Origin: Sphingomonas sp. 28-66-16
Lineage (GTDB): Bacteria > Pseudomonadota > Alphaproteobacteria > Sphingomonadales > Sphingomonadaceae
Assembly: GCA_002281485.1 (NCBI GenBank)
Contig: NCGF01000002.1
Coordinates: 62,001-126,000 of the forward strand
DNA length: 64,000 bases
Reading direction: 5' to 3'
In this document: piece by piece, positions 27,877 to 37,252 of the stretch
Numbering within the stretch: position 1 is the first letter of the stretch
Layout of the letters: every line of letters starts with the position of its first letter
Made by a program: the position numbers and the translations under genes
Notes under the pieces: model-generated
Told to the model about the DNA's origin: nothing
Databases searched by the model: none
What the model saw: only the letters and a program-made list of their open reading frames with translations

Positions 27877-29313
27877 ATGCCTTCCCTCAGCCAATCGCTC
27901 GTCGCGCAGTCGCCGCGCCTGACGCCGCGCCCCGTGCCGCTTGCAAGCCACGCGATCACCGGCGGCGCGATCCTGTTGTTCATCGCCTTGATCGCGCAAG
28001 TCTATTTCCGCACCGGGCTGGCGAGCTGGTCGGTCGGGATCGCCTATATCCTCTACGATACGGCATTGCTGATCTTCACCGGGCGCAAGACCTGGGCGCT
28101 GATGCGCGATCCCCCGCAGCCGCCATCGTCGGTGCCGCGCCCGCGCCTCGGCGTGATCATTGCGGCGCACAACGAAGCGGGCGTGCTCGGAATCACGATC
28201 GACACGCTCGTCGGCCAAAGCGATCCGCCCGATCTGATCCTCATCGCCGACGATGGATCGAGCGACGCCACGCCGGAGGCGCTGATGCGGCTCTACGGGC
28301 TTGCCGCGCCGGCGGTCGGCGAGATGAGCGGGCCGGCGCCCGCGCTTCCCAGCCTGTGCTGGCTGCGCCTGCCGCACGGTGGCAAGGCGCGCGCGCTCAA
28401 CGCGGCGATCCAGCGGGTCGATACCGACATCGTGCTGACCGTCGACGCCGATACCTTGCTCGATCCCGGCGCGCTGGCGGCGATGCGCGGCGCCTTTGCC
28501 GCCGAGCCCGCGCTGGTCGCGGCGACCGGCGTGCTCACCCCGATCTGCGGCAATTCGCCCACCGAGCGGCTGTTCCAATGGTTCCAGACCTATGAATATG
28601 TCCGCAATTTCCTGTCGCGCTATGCCTGGATGCGGGTCGACAGCCTGTTGCTGATCTCGGGCGCCTTCGCTGCTTTCCGCCGTGAGGCGCTGATCACCGT
28701 CGGTGGCTTCGATCCGGCCTGCCTCGTCGAGGATTATGAGCTGATCCACCGGCTGCACCGTCATTCGGTCGATGCCGGGCTCGGCTGGACTGTGCGGGTG
28801 ATCGGCGGCGCGCATGCCCGCACCGATGCGCCTGCCTCGCCGATCGCTTTCCTGCGACAGCGGCGGCGCTGGTTCGGCGGTTTCCTCCAGACCCAGCACT
28901 GGAACCGCGACATGATCGGCAACCCGGCTTTCGGCTCGCTCGGCACCGCGATGATGCCGGTCAAGACGCTCGATACGCTCCAGCCGATCTACGGCCTGGC
29001 CGCCTTCGCGATCCTGATCGCGCTGGTGGCGACGGGCAATTTCCGGCTCGCCTTTCCGATCCTGCTGGTGATGATCGCCAAGATCGTCTTCGATCTTGCC
29101 TATCATCTCTGGTCGCTCAAGCTCTATGCGCGCTGGACCGGGCAGCAGGCGGGGCAGGGCACCGGCTGGGCGGTGCTCGCGGCGATCGCCGAGCCGTTCA
29201 GCTTCCAGCTGCTGCGCCATGCCGGCGCGCTATGGGGCTGGTACAGCTTCCTCACCGGGCGCGAGACCTGGGGCCGCCAGCGCCGCACCGCGATCGAGGG
29301 GGCGGGGCGGTAG
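27877..29313 (+). CDS. Family 2 glycosyltransferase, membrane-bound
   Basis: A 478-residue processive-type glycosyltransferase. Two N-terminal helices (about 26-44 and 50-68) precede the GT-A domain, with motifs HNE (98-100), DDGSSDA (125-131), DAD (190-192), the ED of LVEDYELIHRL and the QRRRW motif. Further membrane helices lie at about 366-390 and 398-420. These features fit polysaccharide or cell-surface glycan synthesis; the sugar is not predictable. It is divergent from cytochrome b561 and convergent with the Nramp gene. Confidence 0.9.
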   Translation: MPSLSQSLVAQSPRLTPRPVPLASHAITGGAILLFIALIAQVYFRTGLASWSVGIAYILYDTALLIFTGRKTWALMRDPPQPPSSVPRPRLGVIIAAHNEAGVLGITIDTLVGQSDPPDLILIADDGSSDATPEALMRLYGLAAPAVGEMSGPAPALPSLCWLRLPHGGKARALNAAIQRVDTDIVLTVDADTLLDPGALAAMRGAFAAEPALVAATGVLTPICGNSPTERLFQWFQTYEYVRNFLSRYAWMRVDSLLLISGAFAAFRREALITVGGFDPACLVEDYELIHRLHRHSVDAGLGWTVRVIGGAHARTDAPASPIAFLRQRRRWFGGFLQTQHWNRDMIGNPAFGSLGTAMMPVKTLDTLQPIYGLAAFAILIALVATGNFRLAFPILLVMIAKIVFDLAYHLWSLKLYARWTGQQAGQGTGWAVLAAIAEPFSFQLLRHAGALWGWYSFLTGRETWGRQRRTAIEGAGR

Positions 29314-29359
29314 GGGACCCCATCGCAGCGATGGACCCCCTGGCCCAGGGGAGGCGCGC

Positions 29360-30742
29360 CTAAAGAAACCCGATCAGCAGCGTCGCGTTCAATCCGATGA
29401 TGACCGCCGCCACGCCCCAGGCCGTGGCCTTCAGCCACGCCGGGTTGGCGAAACGACCCATCAGCGCGCGGTCGCTGGTCGCGACGATCAGCGGCACGAC
29501 GGCGAACGGCAGTTGCAGGCTGAGCACGACCTGGCTCGCCACCAGCAACTCGGTCGCGCCGCGTTCGCCGCGCGCGCCGACGACGATCACCGCCGGCACG
29601 ATCGCCAGCAGCCGCGTGATCATCCGCCGCAGCCAGGCGGGGATTTGCCAGTCGAGAAACCCCTCCGCGACGATCTGCCCCGCGAGCGTGCCGGTGATCG
29701 TCGAATTCTGCCCCGAGGCGAGCAGCGCGACCGCGAACACGATGCTCGCCGCGCCGACGCCGAGCATCGGGCTCAACAATTGATAGGCCTGGTCGATCTC
29801 GGCGACGTCGGTGCGCCCCGCGACGTGGAAGGTCGAGGCGGCGAGCACCAGGATCGCGCCGTTGATGAACAAGGCAAGCATCAGCGCCACGCTCGAATCG
29901 ATCGTCGCGAAGCGGATCGCCTCGCTCTTTCCGGCATCGTCGGTATCGAAGCTGCGCGTCTGGACGATCGACGAATGGAGATAGAGGTTGTGCGGCATCA
30001 CCGTCGCGCCGAGGATGCCGATCGCGATATAGAGCATCGCGGGATCGGTGACGATCGCGCTCGTCGGCACCAGCCCGGCGATCACGCCGGCGATCCCGGG
30101 CCGCGCGATCGCCAGTTCATAGGCAAAGCACGCGGCGATCACCACCAGCAGCGCGATGATGAAGGCTTCGAGCAGCCGGAATCCCCGGCGCTGGAGCATC
30201 AGGATCAGCAGCACGTCGAGCGCGGTCAGCACCACCCCTGCGAGCAGCGGCAGCCCGAACAGCAATTGCAGCGCGATCGCCGTGCCGAGCACTTCGGCGA
30301 GATCGCACGCGATGATCGCGATCTCGCACAGCACCCACAGCGCGATCGTCACCGGTCGCGAATAGCGCGCGCGGCAGGCCTGCGCGAGATCGAGCCCGGC
30401 GACAATCCCCAGCCGCGCCGCCAGCGCCTGGAGCAGCATCGCCATCAGGTTCGACAGCAGGATGACCGAGAGCAGCCGATAGCCGAACGCCGATCCGCCC
30501 GCGATGTCGGTCGCCCAGTTGCCCGGGTCCATATAGCCGACCGCGACGAGATAACCCGGCCCGCTGAACGCGGCCATCCGCCGCCAGAAATGCCCGCCGC
30601 GCGGCACCGCGATCGACCGATAGCTCTCGCTCAGCGAGACGCGCCGGGCAGCGGGCGGAGCGTCACCGGGGACGGGGTCGGCAGCAAGGGGCGGGGGCGG
30701 GGACACCAGCGCCTCATGGCGCGGCGAGCGGGCGGCGTCCAT
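29360..30742 (-). CDS. Nramp-family divalent metal transporter
   Basis: A 460-residue inner-membrane importer (11 or so helices) for Mn2+/Fe2+-type ions. Hallmarks: the first-helix metal site DPGN (72-75) and the sixth-helix MPH (249-251) followed by NLYLHSS. The ATG at 30742 gives a family-sized protein; the open frame extends 76 residues further, antisense to the next gene, and is rejected. The 141 bases before the divergent metallo-beta-lactamase gene hold the promoter region. Confidence 0.93.
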   Translation of the reverse strand: MDAARSPRHEALVSPPPPLAADPVPGDAPPAARRVSLSESYRSIAVPRGGHFWRRMAAFSGPGYLVAVGYMDPGNWATDIAGGSAFGYRLLSVILLSNLMAMLLQALAARLGIVAGLDLAQACRARYSRPVTIALWVLCEIAIIACDLAEVLGTAIALQLLFGLPLLAGVVLTALDVLLILMLQRRGFRLLEAFIIALLVVIAACFAYELAIARPGIAGVIAGLVPTSAIVTDPAMLYIAIGILGATVMPHNLYLHSSIVQTRSFDTDDAGKSEAIRFATIDSSVALMLALFINGAILVLAASTFHVAGRTDVAEIDQAYQLLSPMLGVGAASIVFAVALLASGQNSTITGTLAGQIVAEGFLDWQIPAWLRRMITRLLAIVPAVIVVGARGERGATELLVASQVVLSLQLPFAVVPLIVATSDRALMGRFANPAWLKATAWGVAAVIIGLNATLLIGFL

Positions 30743-30882
30743 CCGGCAAAACGGCCTGGCGTGGGGGGCGGCGCGGGCACCAGTCGCAGCGAGCGCGGAT
30801 CGCCGGCCGTGTCGATATCGCGCGTTGATCTTTTTCTCTGCTCGATCCAGTCTCTGACCGGTTGCCTCGCGGGAGAAGCGGG

Positions 30883-32004
30883 ATGTTCGGTGCACGGTCC
30901 CTTGGAACGACGCGAAGGGCAGTTCTCGCCATGGGCGCGGCGGGGGTCGTCGCGCTGACGGCACGGGCAAGGGGAGCAGCGCGCGCCTTCATCGTTCCGG
31001 AGGTCGACGCGCTGACGCTGCAAGTCGTCACCGATGGCGCGACATTCGGCCCTTTTCTCGCCAATCTCGATCTTCCCGGACTGAAGGTCGTTCGCGCCGG
31101 CAACGGCGGGCAGCCATCGAGCCCGCGGATGCTGCCGCGCGCGCTTCTCGGCGAATTCGGCCTTTCGATCCTCGGCGAGTCGGTCATGGCCGGCCAGCGC
31201 CGGCGTGTGATGATCGATTTCGGCTATTCGCGGGAGGCCCTGGCGAACAATCTCGCGTTGCTCGGGATCGATCCGATGACGATCGATGCCGCCGTTCTGA
31301 GTCACGGCCATCTCGATCATTATGGCGGGTTTCCAGGCCTCTACGGAGAGGTTGCAGCCGGCGGCCACCGGGTGCCGCTCACGGTCGGGGGCGAGGAAAG
31401 CTTTTGCGAGCGCGTCGCGATGATCGGCAATCCGCCGCCGGTGATGGGCACGCTCGACCGGCGCGCGCTTGCGAGCGCGGGGTTCGACGTCTCGATCCGC
31501 GCCGAACCCGCGATCATCGCCGATCAGGCCTTCACCACCGGGATCATTCCGCTGGACAGCTTCGAACGCGCCGCGATTCCGACCAGAATGCGACCGGGCG
31601 TCGGCTGCGATCGTGCAAAACTCGATCCCGCGAAACGGCAAGCCACCGAGCTCGACGATGATGGCGAGCATGAACTGGCCACCTGCTACGCCGTGCGCGG
31701 GCTCGGCCTGGTGGTCGTCGCCTCCTGCAGTCATCGCGGCGTGATCAATTCGGTCCGCCGGGCACAGGCGATTTCCGGCATCGACAAGGTCCATGCGGTA
31801 CTCGGTGGATTTCACCTCGTCCGGCCGCGAACCGACGCCGAAGCGGTGCAAACCGTGGCGGCCTTTGCCGCCATCGATCCGACCTATATCGTGCCGATGC
31901 ATTGCACGGGCGAGGCGTTCATCGCCGAGGCATTGCGGGTGATGCCGCAAAAGGTCATCCGGTCGTATGTCGGGTCGAAATTCGTGTTTTCCGCCGCCGT
32001 TTGA
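30883..32004 (+). CDS. Tat-exported MBL-fold metallohydrolase
   Basis: A 373-residue protein with a twin-arginine signal ([11 protein letters not shown], residues 9-19) and a metallo-beta-lactamase fold: HGHLDH (141-146), and later HRG and GGFH metal-ligand segments. It resembles the 7,8-dihydropterin-6-methyl-4-aminobenzenephosphate synthase-like (MptE-type) branch of MBL proteins, but the substrate is unknown. ATG at 30883 with GGGAGAAG upstream. Tat export implies folding with its metal in the cytosol. It is divergent from the Nramp transporter. Confidence 0.82.
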   Translation: MFGARSLGTTRRAVLAMGAAGVVALTARARGAARAFIVPEVDALTLQVVTDGATFGPFLANLDLPGLKVVRAGNGGQPSSPRMLPRALLGEFGLSILGESVMAGQRRRVMIDFGYSREALANNLALLGIDPMTIDAAVLSHGHLDHYGGFPGLYGEVAAGGHRVPLTVGGEESFCERVAMIGNPPPVMGTLDRRALASAGFDVSIRAEPAIIADQAFTTGIIPLDSFERAAIPTRMRPGVGCDRAKLDPAKRQATELDDDGEHELATCYAVRGLGLVVVASCSHRGVINSVRRAQAISGIDKVHAVLGGFHLVRPRTDAEAVQTVAAFAAIDPTYIVPMHCTGEAFIAEALRVMPQKVIRSYVGSKFVFSAAV

Positions 32005-32033
32005 CGGCCGGCTTCGCCGGCAAGCAGCGTCAA
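32001..32033 (+). terminator. Possible terminator hairpin after the MBL-fold gene
   Basis: GCCGGC-TTC-GCCGGC (32007-32021) is flanked by outer arms TTGACG (32001-32006) and CGTCAA (32028-32033). It overlaps the stop codon and has no proper T-tract, so termination is uncertain. Confidence 0.35.
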
Positions 32034-32172
32034 TTCTTCGGGAAAGAGGCGATCGCGCTGCCGTGGCGACGCCCGGCGCCAGCTTCGGCGGCGTCATTCC
32101 CGTTTCGGTAGACATCGGCGCGGGAACGGTGTCGAGAGGCGGCCTTGGATCATAACGCCGATTTGGAGCATC

Positions 32173-32793
32173 ATGACGAAGGTTCGAACATGCGCGGCGG
32201 GATTTGCGCCCCGCCTGGGTTTCGTGGCGCTGCTGGCAATGCTGCTGGCGGCATGCCAGGCGAACGGGCGGTCGCACGCGACCGATGTTTCAGGGGCGGT
32301 GCCCTCGCTCGGGCTGTCGATGACGCGCGCCAATGACGGCAAGGTGGTCGATGCGGCCGATTATCGCGGCAAGGTGACGATGCTCTATTTCGGCTATACC
32401 TTCTGTCCCGATGTCTGTCCGATGACCCTGTCGAACGTCGCGCGCGTGTTGAGGAATCTTGGGCCTGCCGCCGATGACGTCCGGGTGCTGTTCGTCACGG
32501 TCGACCCGAACCGCGATACGCCGGCGGTGCTCAAACGCTATGTCGCGGCATTCGGCCCGCATATCGATGGCTTGCGCGGCGATCCCGACCAGTTGGCGGC
32601 GCTCGCCCGGCGCTACCGCGTCGCCTATTCGGTCGATCCGCATGGCGCCGATGGCAGTTATGTCGTCACCCACGGCTCGGCCATCTACCTGTTCGACCGC
32701 ACCGGCAGGGCGCGGTTGCTGATCGATTCGCTGTCGATCGCCAAGCCCGACATCGACGGCGTCACCAGCGACGTTCGCGCGATGCTGCGTTAA
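32173..32793 (+). CDS. SCO1/SenC-family copper chaperone lipoprotein
   Basis: A 206-residue lipoprotein (LLAAC, Cys28) with the SCO copper site: C78-P-D-V-C82 and His167 (VVTHGS). The family delivers copper to the CuA centre of cytochrome c oxidase or acts as a thiol-disulfide reductase. No CuA-containing oxidase lies in this window; the nearest partners are two CtaG-like proteins. A RBS (TTGGAG) precedes the ATG. Its stop codon overlaps that of the convergent CtaG gene within a TTAA. Confidence 0.9.
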   Translation: MTKVRTCAAGFAPRLGFVALLAMLLAACQANGRSHATDVSGAVPSLGLSMTRANDGKVVDAADYRGKVTMLYFGYTFCPDVCPMTLSNVARVLRNLGPAADDVRVLFVTVDPNRDTPAVLKRYVAAFGPHIDGLRGDPDQLAALARRYRVAYSVDPHGADGSYVVTHGSAIYLFDRTGRARLLIDSLSIAKPDIDGVTSDVRAMLR

Positions 32794-33725
32794 CGCCCGG
32801 TCCACGGCGCCGGCATCAACTCCTCCTTGCCGGCCGATTGGCGTTCGTCGTTCAGGCGAAGCGCATTGAGCACCAGCAGCAACGCGACGACGCTCATCAT
32901 CGCCGGCGGAATCCAGACGATCAGCCCGCCGTAATTCTGGTCGTCGAGCGGGCCGATCGACGGGTAGAGCCGGCCGCACCATGTGTAGAAGCCGTAAAGA
33001 TCCTGATGGGCGAAGGCGATGACGGCGCCGATCGCGATCTGCGGAAACATCACCCCGATCGCCAGCAGCGCGCGCAGGCCGAAGGAGATGCCGGCGGCGG
33101 CCTTGTCACGCGGATCGAGGACCAGGCTCCAGAACAGCAAACCATCGCCGACCATCGTCCAGTTCATCACGAGATAGAGATCGGGATCGATCATCGCCCG
33201 GAAATGGACCGACGGAATCAGCCACAAGGCGATCAGCCCCACGAACAGAAAGGCCGCGATGAACGGCTGTCGCGCGAGGTGGAGCAGACGCACGACGAAT
33301 CGCGCGCGGGCGATCCGCCGGACGATGTCAGGCGCCCCTGCCAGTATCGTCTCCCACGGCCATGCCAGCGCGATCAGCAACGGCCCCAGATGATGCATGA
33401 CGACATGCTGCAGCCGGTTGAGGAAGAACATATGCTGGGCGAGATATTCGAGCCGCGTCTGCAGGACCGCGTAAATCATGGCGATTCCCAGCAGCAATGC
33501 GATCGTCCGCCAGAGCGAGGGGCGCCGGTCAGGGGCAAGCAGGCGACGCCCGCGCCAATACCAGAAGAGCACGAAGGCGGTGGCGTAGAACCAGGAAAAG
33601 GAAAAATCCCACGGCGCCCAGGAGGGCATCGCCGCCGCGTGAAAGCGACTGAGCCACCACAACAGCGCGCTCGCCGCAACGATGACGATGGTCGCGGGGT
33701 GGGGCGACCGGGCCGACCGGAGCAT
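32790..33725 (-). CDS. CtaG-like cytochrome c oxidase assembly protein (caa3 type)
   Basis: A 311-residue protein with seven or so predicted membrane helices and the CtaG_caa3 pattern LQHVVMHHLGPLLIALAWPW (around 110-130). Family members help assemble copper-containing oxidases. I chose the ATG at 33725; the longer frame is a G/C artefact. It is convergent with the SCO gene (stops overlap in TTAA) and divergent from a second CtaG-like gene, 68 bases away. Confidence 0.8.
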   Translation of the reverse strand: MLRSARSPHPATIVIVAASALLWWLSRFHAAAMPSWAPWDFSFSWFYATAFVLFWYWRGRRLLAPDRRPSLWRTIALLLGIAMIYAVLQTRLEYLAQHMFFLNRLQHVVMHHLGPLLIALAWPWETILAGAPDIVRRIARARFVVRLLHLARQPFIAAFLFVGLIALWLIPSVHFRAMIDPDLYLVMNWTMVGDGLLFWSLVLDPRDKAAAGISFGLRALLAIGVMFPQIAIGAVIAFAHQDLYGFYTWCGRLYPSIGPLDDQNYGGLIVWIPPAMMSVVALLLVLNALRLNDERQSAGKEELMPAPWTGR

Positions 33726-33793
33726 CACCGAGCGGCGACCTGGAGACGATGCGAAAGCTGGCAAATCATCGTCGGCGGCGTTAACGCATCGCG

Positions 33794-34819
33794 ATGAGCG
33801 ATCCAAGTGCAGTGTTCTTCGTCGCGGGTGCCATCCCGCTGGTGTTGATCGGGACGGTCTATGAGCGCGGCGCGCGCCGCCGGGCGACCGTCGAGCGGCC
33901 GGTATCGGCCCTGCGCCGGGCGCTGTTCGCGGCGGGCCTTGGCCTGTTTCTGCTGTCGATCGAATGGCCTTTTGCCAATTGGGAGCATGCATTGTTCTCG
34001 GTGCACCAGATCGGCATTCTGGTGGCGCGCATCATCGCCCCGATCCTGATCGTCGCGTCGCGCCCCGCGGGGCTGCTGATCGCCGGCCTGCCCCGCGTCC
34101 TGCGACAGCGGCTGCTCGGGCCCGCCCTGTCGCAACCGTTCGTCAGACGCGCCTGGCCGATTGTCGGGCACCCGCTGGTGAGTTTGTCGCTTTATGTCGC
34201 GCTGCTCTACTTCTGGGAGATTCCGGCATTGCAGGCCGACGCCGTGGCCGAGCCCGCGACCGGGCTGGCGATGCATTTCAGCCTGTTGGTGACCGGCCTG
34301 CTGTTCTGGAATCGCGTGTTCGAGCGGCGGCCGGCCCCGCATGCGCCGTCGCATGGCTGGCGACTGATGATGATCTGGATCGCCGTGCTCAGCCAGATCC
34401 TGCTTGGCGCCTATCTCACGCTCAAGGGCTCGATCTTCTATCCGGCCTATGCGGCGACCCGGCGGCTCGCGGCGATGCCGGGCATCATCGACGAGCAGAC
34501 CGGCGGGTTTCTGATCTGGGTGCCGAGCAGCTTCCTGTCGCTGCTCGCGCTGATCGTCGTGATCGATCAATTCGGCCGCCACGAAACGAAGATGGACGAG
34601 AAGCGCACCCGCTGGTCGCCGTCGAATTCCGCCATCCTGCTGTATCCGCAGACGGCGGTGGCGCTGCGGGCCATGACCCGGGGGAAGAACCGCAAAATGG
34701 CGATCGGGATGATCGGGTTCGCCCTGCTCGTCTTTTGTGCCTCGTTCGGCAGCGCGATCAACAGCCACCGGCTCAGTCGGCGCGAGAATATCCGGCAATA
34801 TCTGTTGTCGCGACGCTGA
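33794..34819 (+). CDS. Second CtaG-like membrane protein
   Basis: A 341-residue protein with about seven membrane helices and the CtaG-like HQIGILVARIIAPILIVASR segment (about 71-90). It differs clearly from its neighbour in sequence and carries an extra charged C-terminal part (about 255-341) with one more helix (about 298-320). It is divergent from the first CtaG-like gene. It may act on a different oxidase or metal; specificity is not visible. Confidence 0.75.
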   Translation: MSDPSAVFFVAGAIPLVLIGTVYERGARRRATVERPVSALRRALFAAGLGLFLLSIEWPFANWEHALFSVHQIGILVARIIAPILIVASRPAGLLIAGLPRVLRQRLLGPALSQPFVRRAWPIVGHPLVSLSLYVALLYFWEIPALQADAVAEPATGLAMHFSLLVTGLLFWNRVFERRPAPHAPSHGWRLMMIWIAVLSQILLGAYLTLKGSIFYPAYAATRRLAAMPGIIDEQTGGFLIWVPSSFLSLLALIVVIDQFGRHETKMDEKRTRWSPSNSAILLYPQTAVALRAMTRGKNRKMAIGMIGFALLVFCASFGSAINSHRLSRRENIRQYLLSRR

Positions 34820-34828
34820 TATCGCCCG

Positions 34829-35701
34829 CTACTTTTTGAGCACCCGCCCCGCGACGGCATCCAACTTCGCCAGCAGCGCCGGGTCGCGGTGCGCCGGATC
34901 GGTGATCAGCGCGTAATCGAGCACGGTGTCGAGCGGGGAGGGGGTCCGCCTCGGCGGCAGCGCGGCGACGAAGGCGGCGACGCTCGCCCGCGCCAGCGCG
35001 CCGTTGGCGCTCATCTGGGCGATGATCTCGCTCACCTCAACATGCGCCTCGCTCTCGCGCCAGCAATCATAATCGGTGACCATGCCGATCAGCGCATAGG
35101 GAAGCTCGGCCTCGCGCGCGAGCTTGGCCTCGGGCATCGCCGTCATCCCGATCACGTCGGCGCCCCATTGCCGGTAAAGCAGGCTTTCGGCGCGGCTCGA
35201 GAATTGCGGGCCTTCCATCGCGAGATAGGTCGCGCCCTGTGTCACCTTGCCGCCCGCCGCCGCGACCGCGCCGGTGGCATAGCCCGACAGGCGCGGGCAG
35301 ACCGGCTCGGCCATCGAGACGTGCGCGACCATCCCGCTGGTGAAGAAGCTCGAAGGGCGTGCGACGGTGCGGTCGATGAACTGATCGACCACCACGAAGC
35401 GCCCTGGCTCGAGCTCCTCGCGCAGCGAGCCGATCGACGAGATGGCGAGAATGTCGGTGCAGCCCGCGCGCTTGAGCGCATCGATATTGGCGCGCGCATT
35501 GAGCTCGCCCGGCGAAATGCGGTGCCCGCGGCCGTGACGCGGCAGGAAGACGAGGTTGACGGCGCCGATCCGCCCGAACAGCAGCTGATCGGAGGGCGCG
35601 CCCCAGGGCGTCTCGACGGTGCGCCACTGCGCGTCCTCGATCCCGTCGATCGCGTAGAGCCCCGATCCGCCGATGATCCCGATCGTCCATTCGTCGTTCA
35701 T
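34829..35701 (-). CDS. mtnP: S-methyl-5'-thioadenosine phosphorylase
   Basis: Cleaves methylthioadenosine with phosphate to adenine and methylthioribose-1-phosphate, the first step of methionine salvage. The 290-residue protein starts TIGIIGGSGLYAIDG and has the purine-phosphorylase core (LPRHGRGHRISPGELN, FSSRAESLLYRQWGADVIGMTAMPEAKLA). The ATG at 35701 has GGAG upstream. The next enzyme of the pathway, MtnA, is at the right edge of this window about 28 kb away, not in the same operon. Confidence 0.93.
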   Translation of the reverse strand: MNDEWTIGIIGGSGLYAIDGIEDAQWRTVETPWGAPSDQLLFGRIGAVNLVFLPRHGRGHRISPGELNARANIDALKRAGCTDILAISSIGSLREELEPGRFVVVDQFIDRTVARPSSFFTSGMVAHVSMAEPVCPRLSGYATGAVAAAGGKVTQGATYLAMEGPQFSSRAESLLYRQWGADVIGMTAMPEAKLAREAELPYALIGMVTDYDCWRESEAHVEVSEIIAQMSANGALARASVAAFVAALPPRRTPSPLDTVLDYALITDPAHRDPALLAKLDAVAGRVLKK

Positions 35702-35749
35702 GCTAGTAACTCCACTATCCCGAATCATCACCATCCGAAGGACTTGCCG

Positions 35750-36172
35750 ATGCGCCCCAACCTGCGTTCGCCGATTGCCGCTCTCGCCCTGCTCGTGCTG
35801 CCCGTCGCCGCTCATGCCGCGACCCCGATCACGGGGCAATGGCTCACCGTCGAGGGCAAGGCGATCGTCAGCATCACCGAATGCGGGCAGGGGGTTTGCG
35901 GGCGGATCACCAAGGTGCTCAAGCCCAACCCCAACGGCGCGACCGTCGACGCGCACAATCCCGATCCGGCCAAGCGCGGCCGCCCGATCGAGGGCTTGCA
36001 GATTCTCGCCAATTTCAAGGACGATGGCGCCGCCTGGCGTGGCACGATCTACAGCCCCGAGGCGGGCAAGGAATATAAGTCGTTCGTCAAGCGCCAGCCC
36101 GACGGGACGCTGCAGGTCAAGGGCTGCATCGCCTTTTTCTGCCAGACGCAGGTGTGGAAGCCGGCGCGCTGA
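35750..36172 (+). CDS. DUF2147 family exported protein
   Basis: A 140-residue protein with a signal peptide (1-24, ending AHAA) and a DUF2147 domain: GQWLTVEGKAIVSITECGQGVCGRI in the first half and KGCIAFFCQTQVW near the end. The domain folds like a small beta-barrel lipid- or ligand-binding protein; function is unknown. Starts 48 bases from the divergent mtnP start. Four cysteines in two pairs suggest periplasmic disulfides. Confidence 0.85.
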   Translation: MRPNLRSPIAALALLVLPVAAHAATPITGQWLTVEGKAIVSITECGQGVCGRITKVLKPNPNGATVDAHNPDPAKRGRPIEGLQILANFKDDGAAWRGTIYSPEAGKEYKSFVKRQPDGTLQVKGCIAFFCQTQVWKPAR

Positions 36173-36205
36173 GCGCGGCCGGCGCGCGGCGGCGATCGGT
36201 GGGGC

Positions 36206-36829
36206 TCACACCACCGCCATGTCGACCTTGTAGTGATGCCACGCCATGATCGCCGCCGCGCCGCGGTGCGGGCGCCACGGATCGGCGAGCAGCCGCGTCG
36301 CCTTTTCGGTCGGGCGGGCGTCGAGCCCCAGGATGCGGCCGATCTCGATCTGGACGGCAAGGTCGCCCGCCGGCCAGATGTCGCCGCGGCCTTCGGCGAA
36401 CAGCAGATAGATTTCGGCCGACCAGCGGCCGATCCCCTTGACGCTCGACAGCGCGGCGATGGCTTCCTCGTCGTCGGGGGAAAGGTTCTGCAGGTCGAGC
36501 TGCCCGCTCGTCACCTGCTCGGCGAGGCTGTGGGCATAGCTCGCCTTCTGGCGCGATAGCCCGAAGCCGCGCATCTCCTCGATGCTGATGGCGGCGAGCG
36601 TCGCCGGATCGTTCAGGTCGCCCAGGCCCGCCTCGAGCTTGGTCCAGATCGATTGCGCGGCGGCGACGCTCACCTGCTGGCCGACGATGGTGCGCAGCAG
36701 CGTGGCATAGCCGCGCTCGCGGATGCGCGGCGGCGGATAGCCCGCACGATCGATCGCGGCGGCCATCGCCGGCTCGATCGCGGCGATCGCGTCGAGGCTC
36801 GATTTGAGGTGGTCGGCGGTCAGGCCCAT
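36206..36829 (-). CDS. DNA-3-methyladenine glycosylase II (AlkA type)
   Basis: A 207-residue HhH-GPD glycosylase that excises alkylated bases. The helix-hairpin-helix LSSVKGIGRWSAEIYLL (about 129-145) and downstream catalytic aspartate in WPAGDLAVQ (Asp of GDLA) are typical. It lacks the N-terminal domain of E. coli AlkA, as do many short bacterial members. ATG at 36829; the upstream extension overlaps the divergent ferredoxin gene and is rejected. Confidence 0.88.
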   Translation of the reverse strand: MGLTADHLKSSLDAIAAIEPAMAAAIDRAGYPPPRIRERGYATLLRTIVGQQVSVAAAQSIWTKLEAGLGDLNDPATLAAISIEEMRGFGLSRQKASYAHSLAEQVTSGQLDLQNLSPDDEEAIAALSSVKGIGRWSAEIYLLFAEGRGDIWPAGDLAVQIEIGRILGLDARPTEKATRLLADPWRPHRGAAAIMAWHHYKVDMAVV

Positions 36830-36898
36830 CGAGTGTGTCCTTGAAATTGCCGGGGCAAGACGGCAAGGCAGCGCAACTGATCGCCATGGAGAGTGCAG

Positions 36899-37216
36899 AT
36901 GCCCGAGCTTACCGTCGTGTTGCGCAATGGGGAAGAACGGGCAATCACGGGCGAGGCGGGCCTTTCGGTGATGGAAGTCATCCGCGACGCCGGGATCGAC
37001 GAGATTCTCGCGCTGTGCGGCGGGTGCTGCAGCTGCGCCACCTGCCATGTCCATGTCGACCCGGAATTTGCGGCCAAACTCCCCAAGATGAGCCCCGACG
37101 AGGATGATCTGCTCGATTCGACCTCGGATCGCGACGACTATTCGCGGCTGTCGTGCCAGATTCCGTTCACCGACGCGCTCGACGGGCTGAAGGTGCGCGT
37201 CGCCGCCGAGGATTGA
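36899..37216 (+). CDS. 2Fe-2S ferredoxin
   Basis: A 105-residue adrenodoxin/putidaredoxin-type electron carrier. Cluster ligands are Cys40, Cys46, Cys49 (C-x5-C-x2-C) and Cys86, spaced as in vertebrate-type ferredoxins. It could feed P450s or Fe-S cluster assembly; no P450 or reductase is next to it. ATG at 36899 is preferred over the in-frame GTG at 36893 because GGAGAG then has good spacing. Confidence 0.92.
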   Translation: MPELTVVLRNGEERAITGEAGLSVMEVIRDAGIDEILALCGGCCSCATCHVHVDPEFAAKLPKMSPDEDDLLDSTSDRDDYSRLSCQIPFTDALDGLKVRVAAED

Positions 37217-37252
37217 TCGGCGCCGCGCGCTCTGGGCACGCTCAGGGCGCGC

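Noticed and set aside
29313-29360. Hairpin CCATCG-CAG-CGATGG between the glycosyltransferase and Nramp genes
   Set aside because: Could be a terminator, but the stem is short and there is no T-tract.
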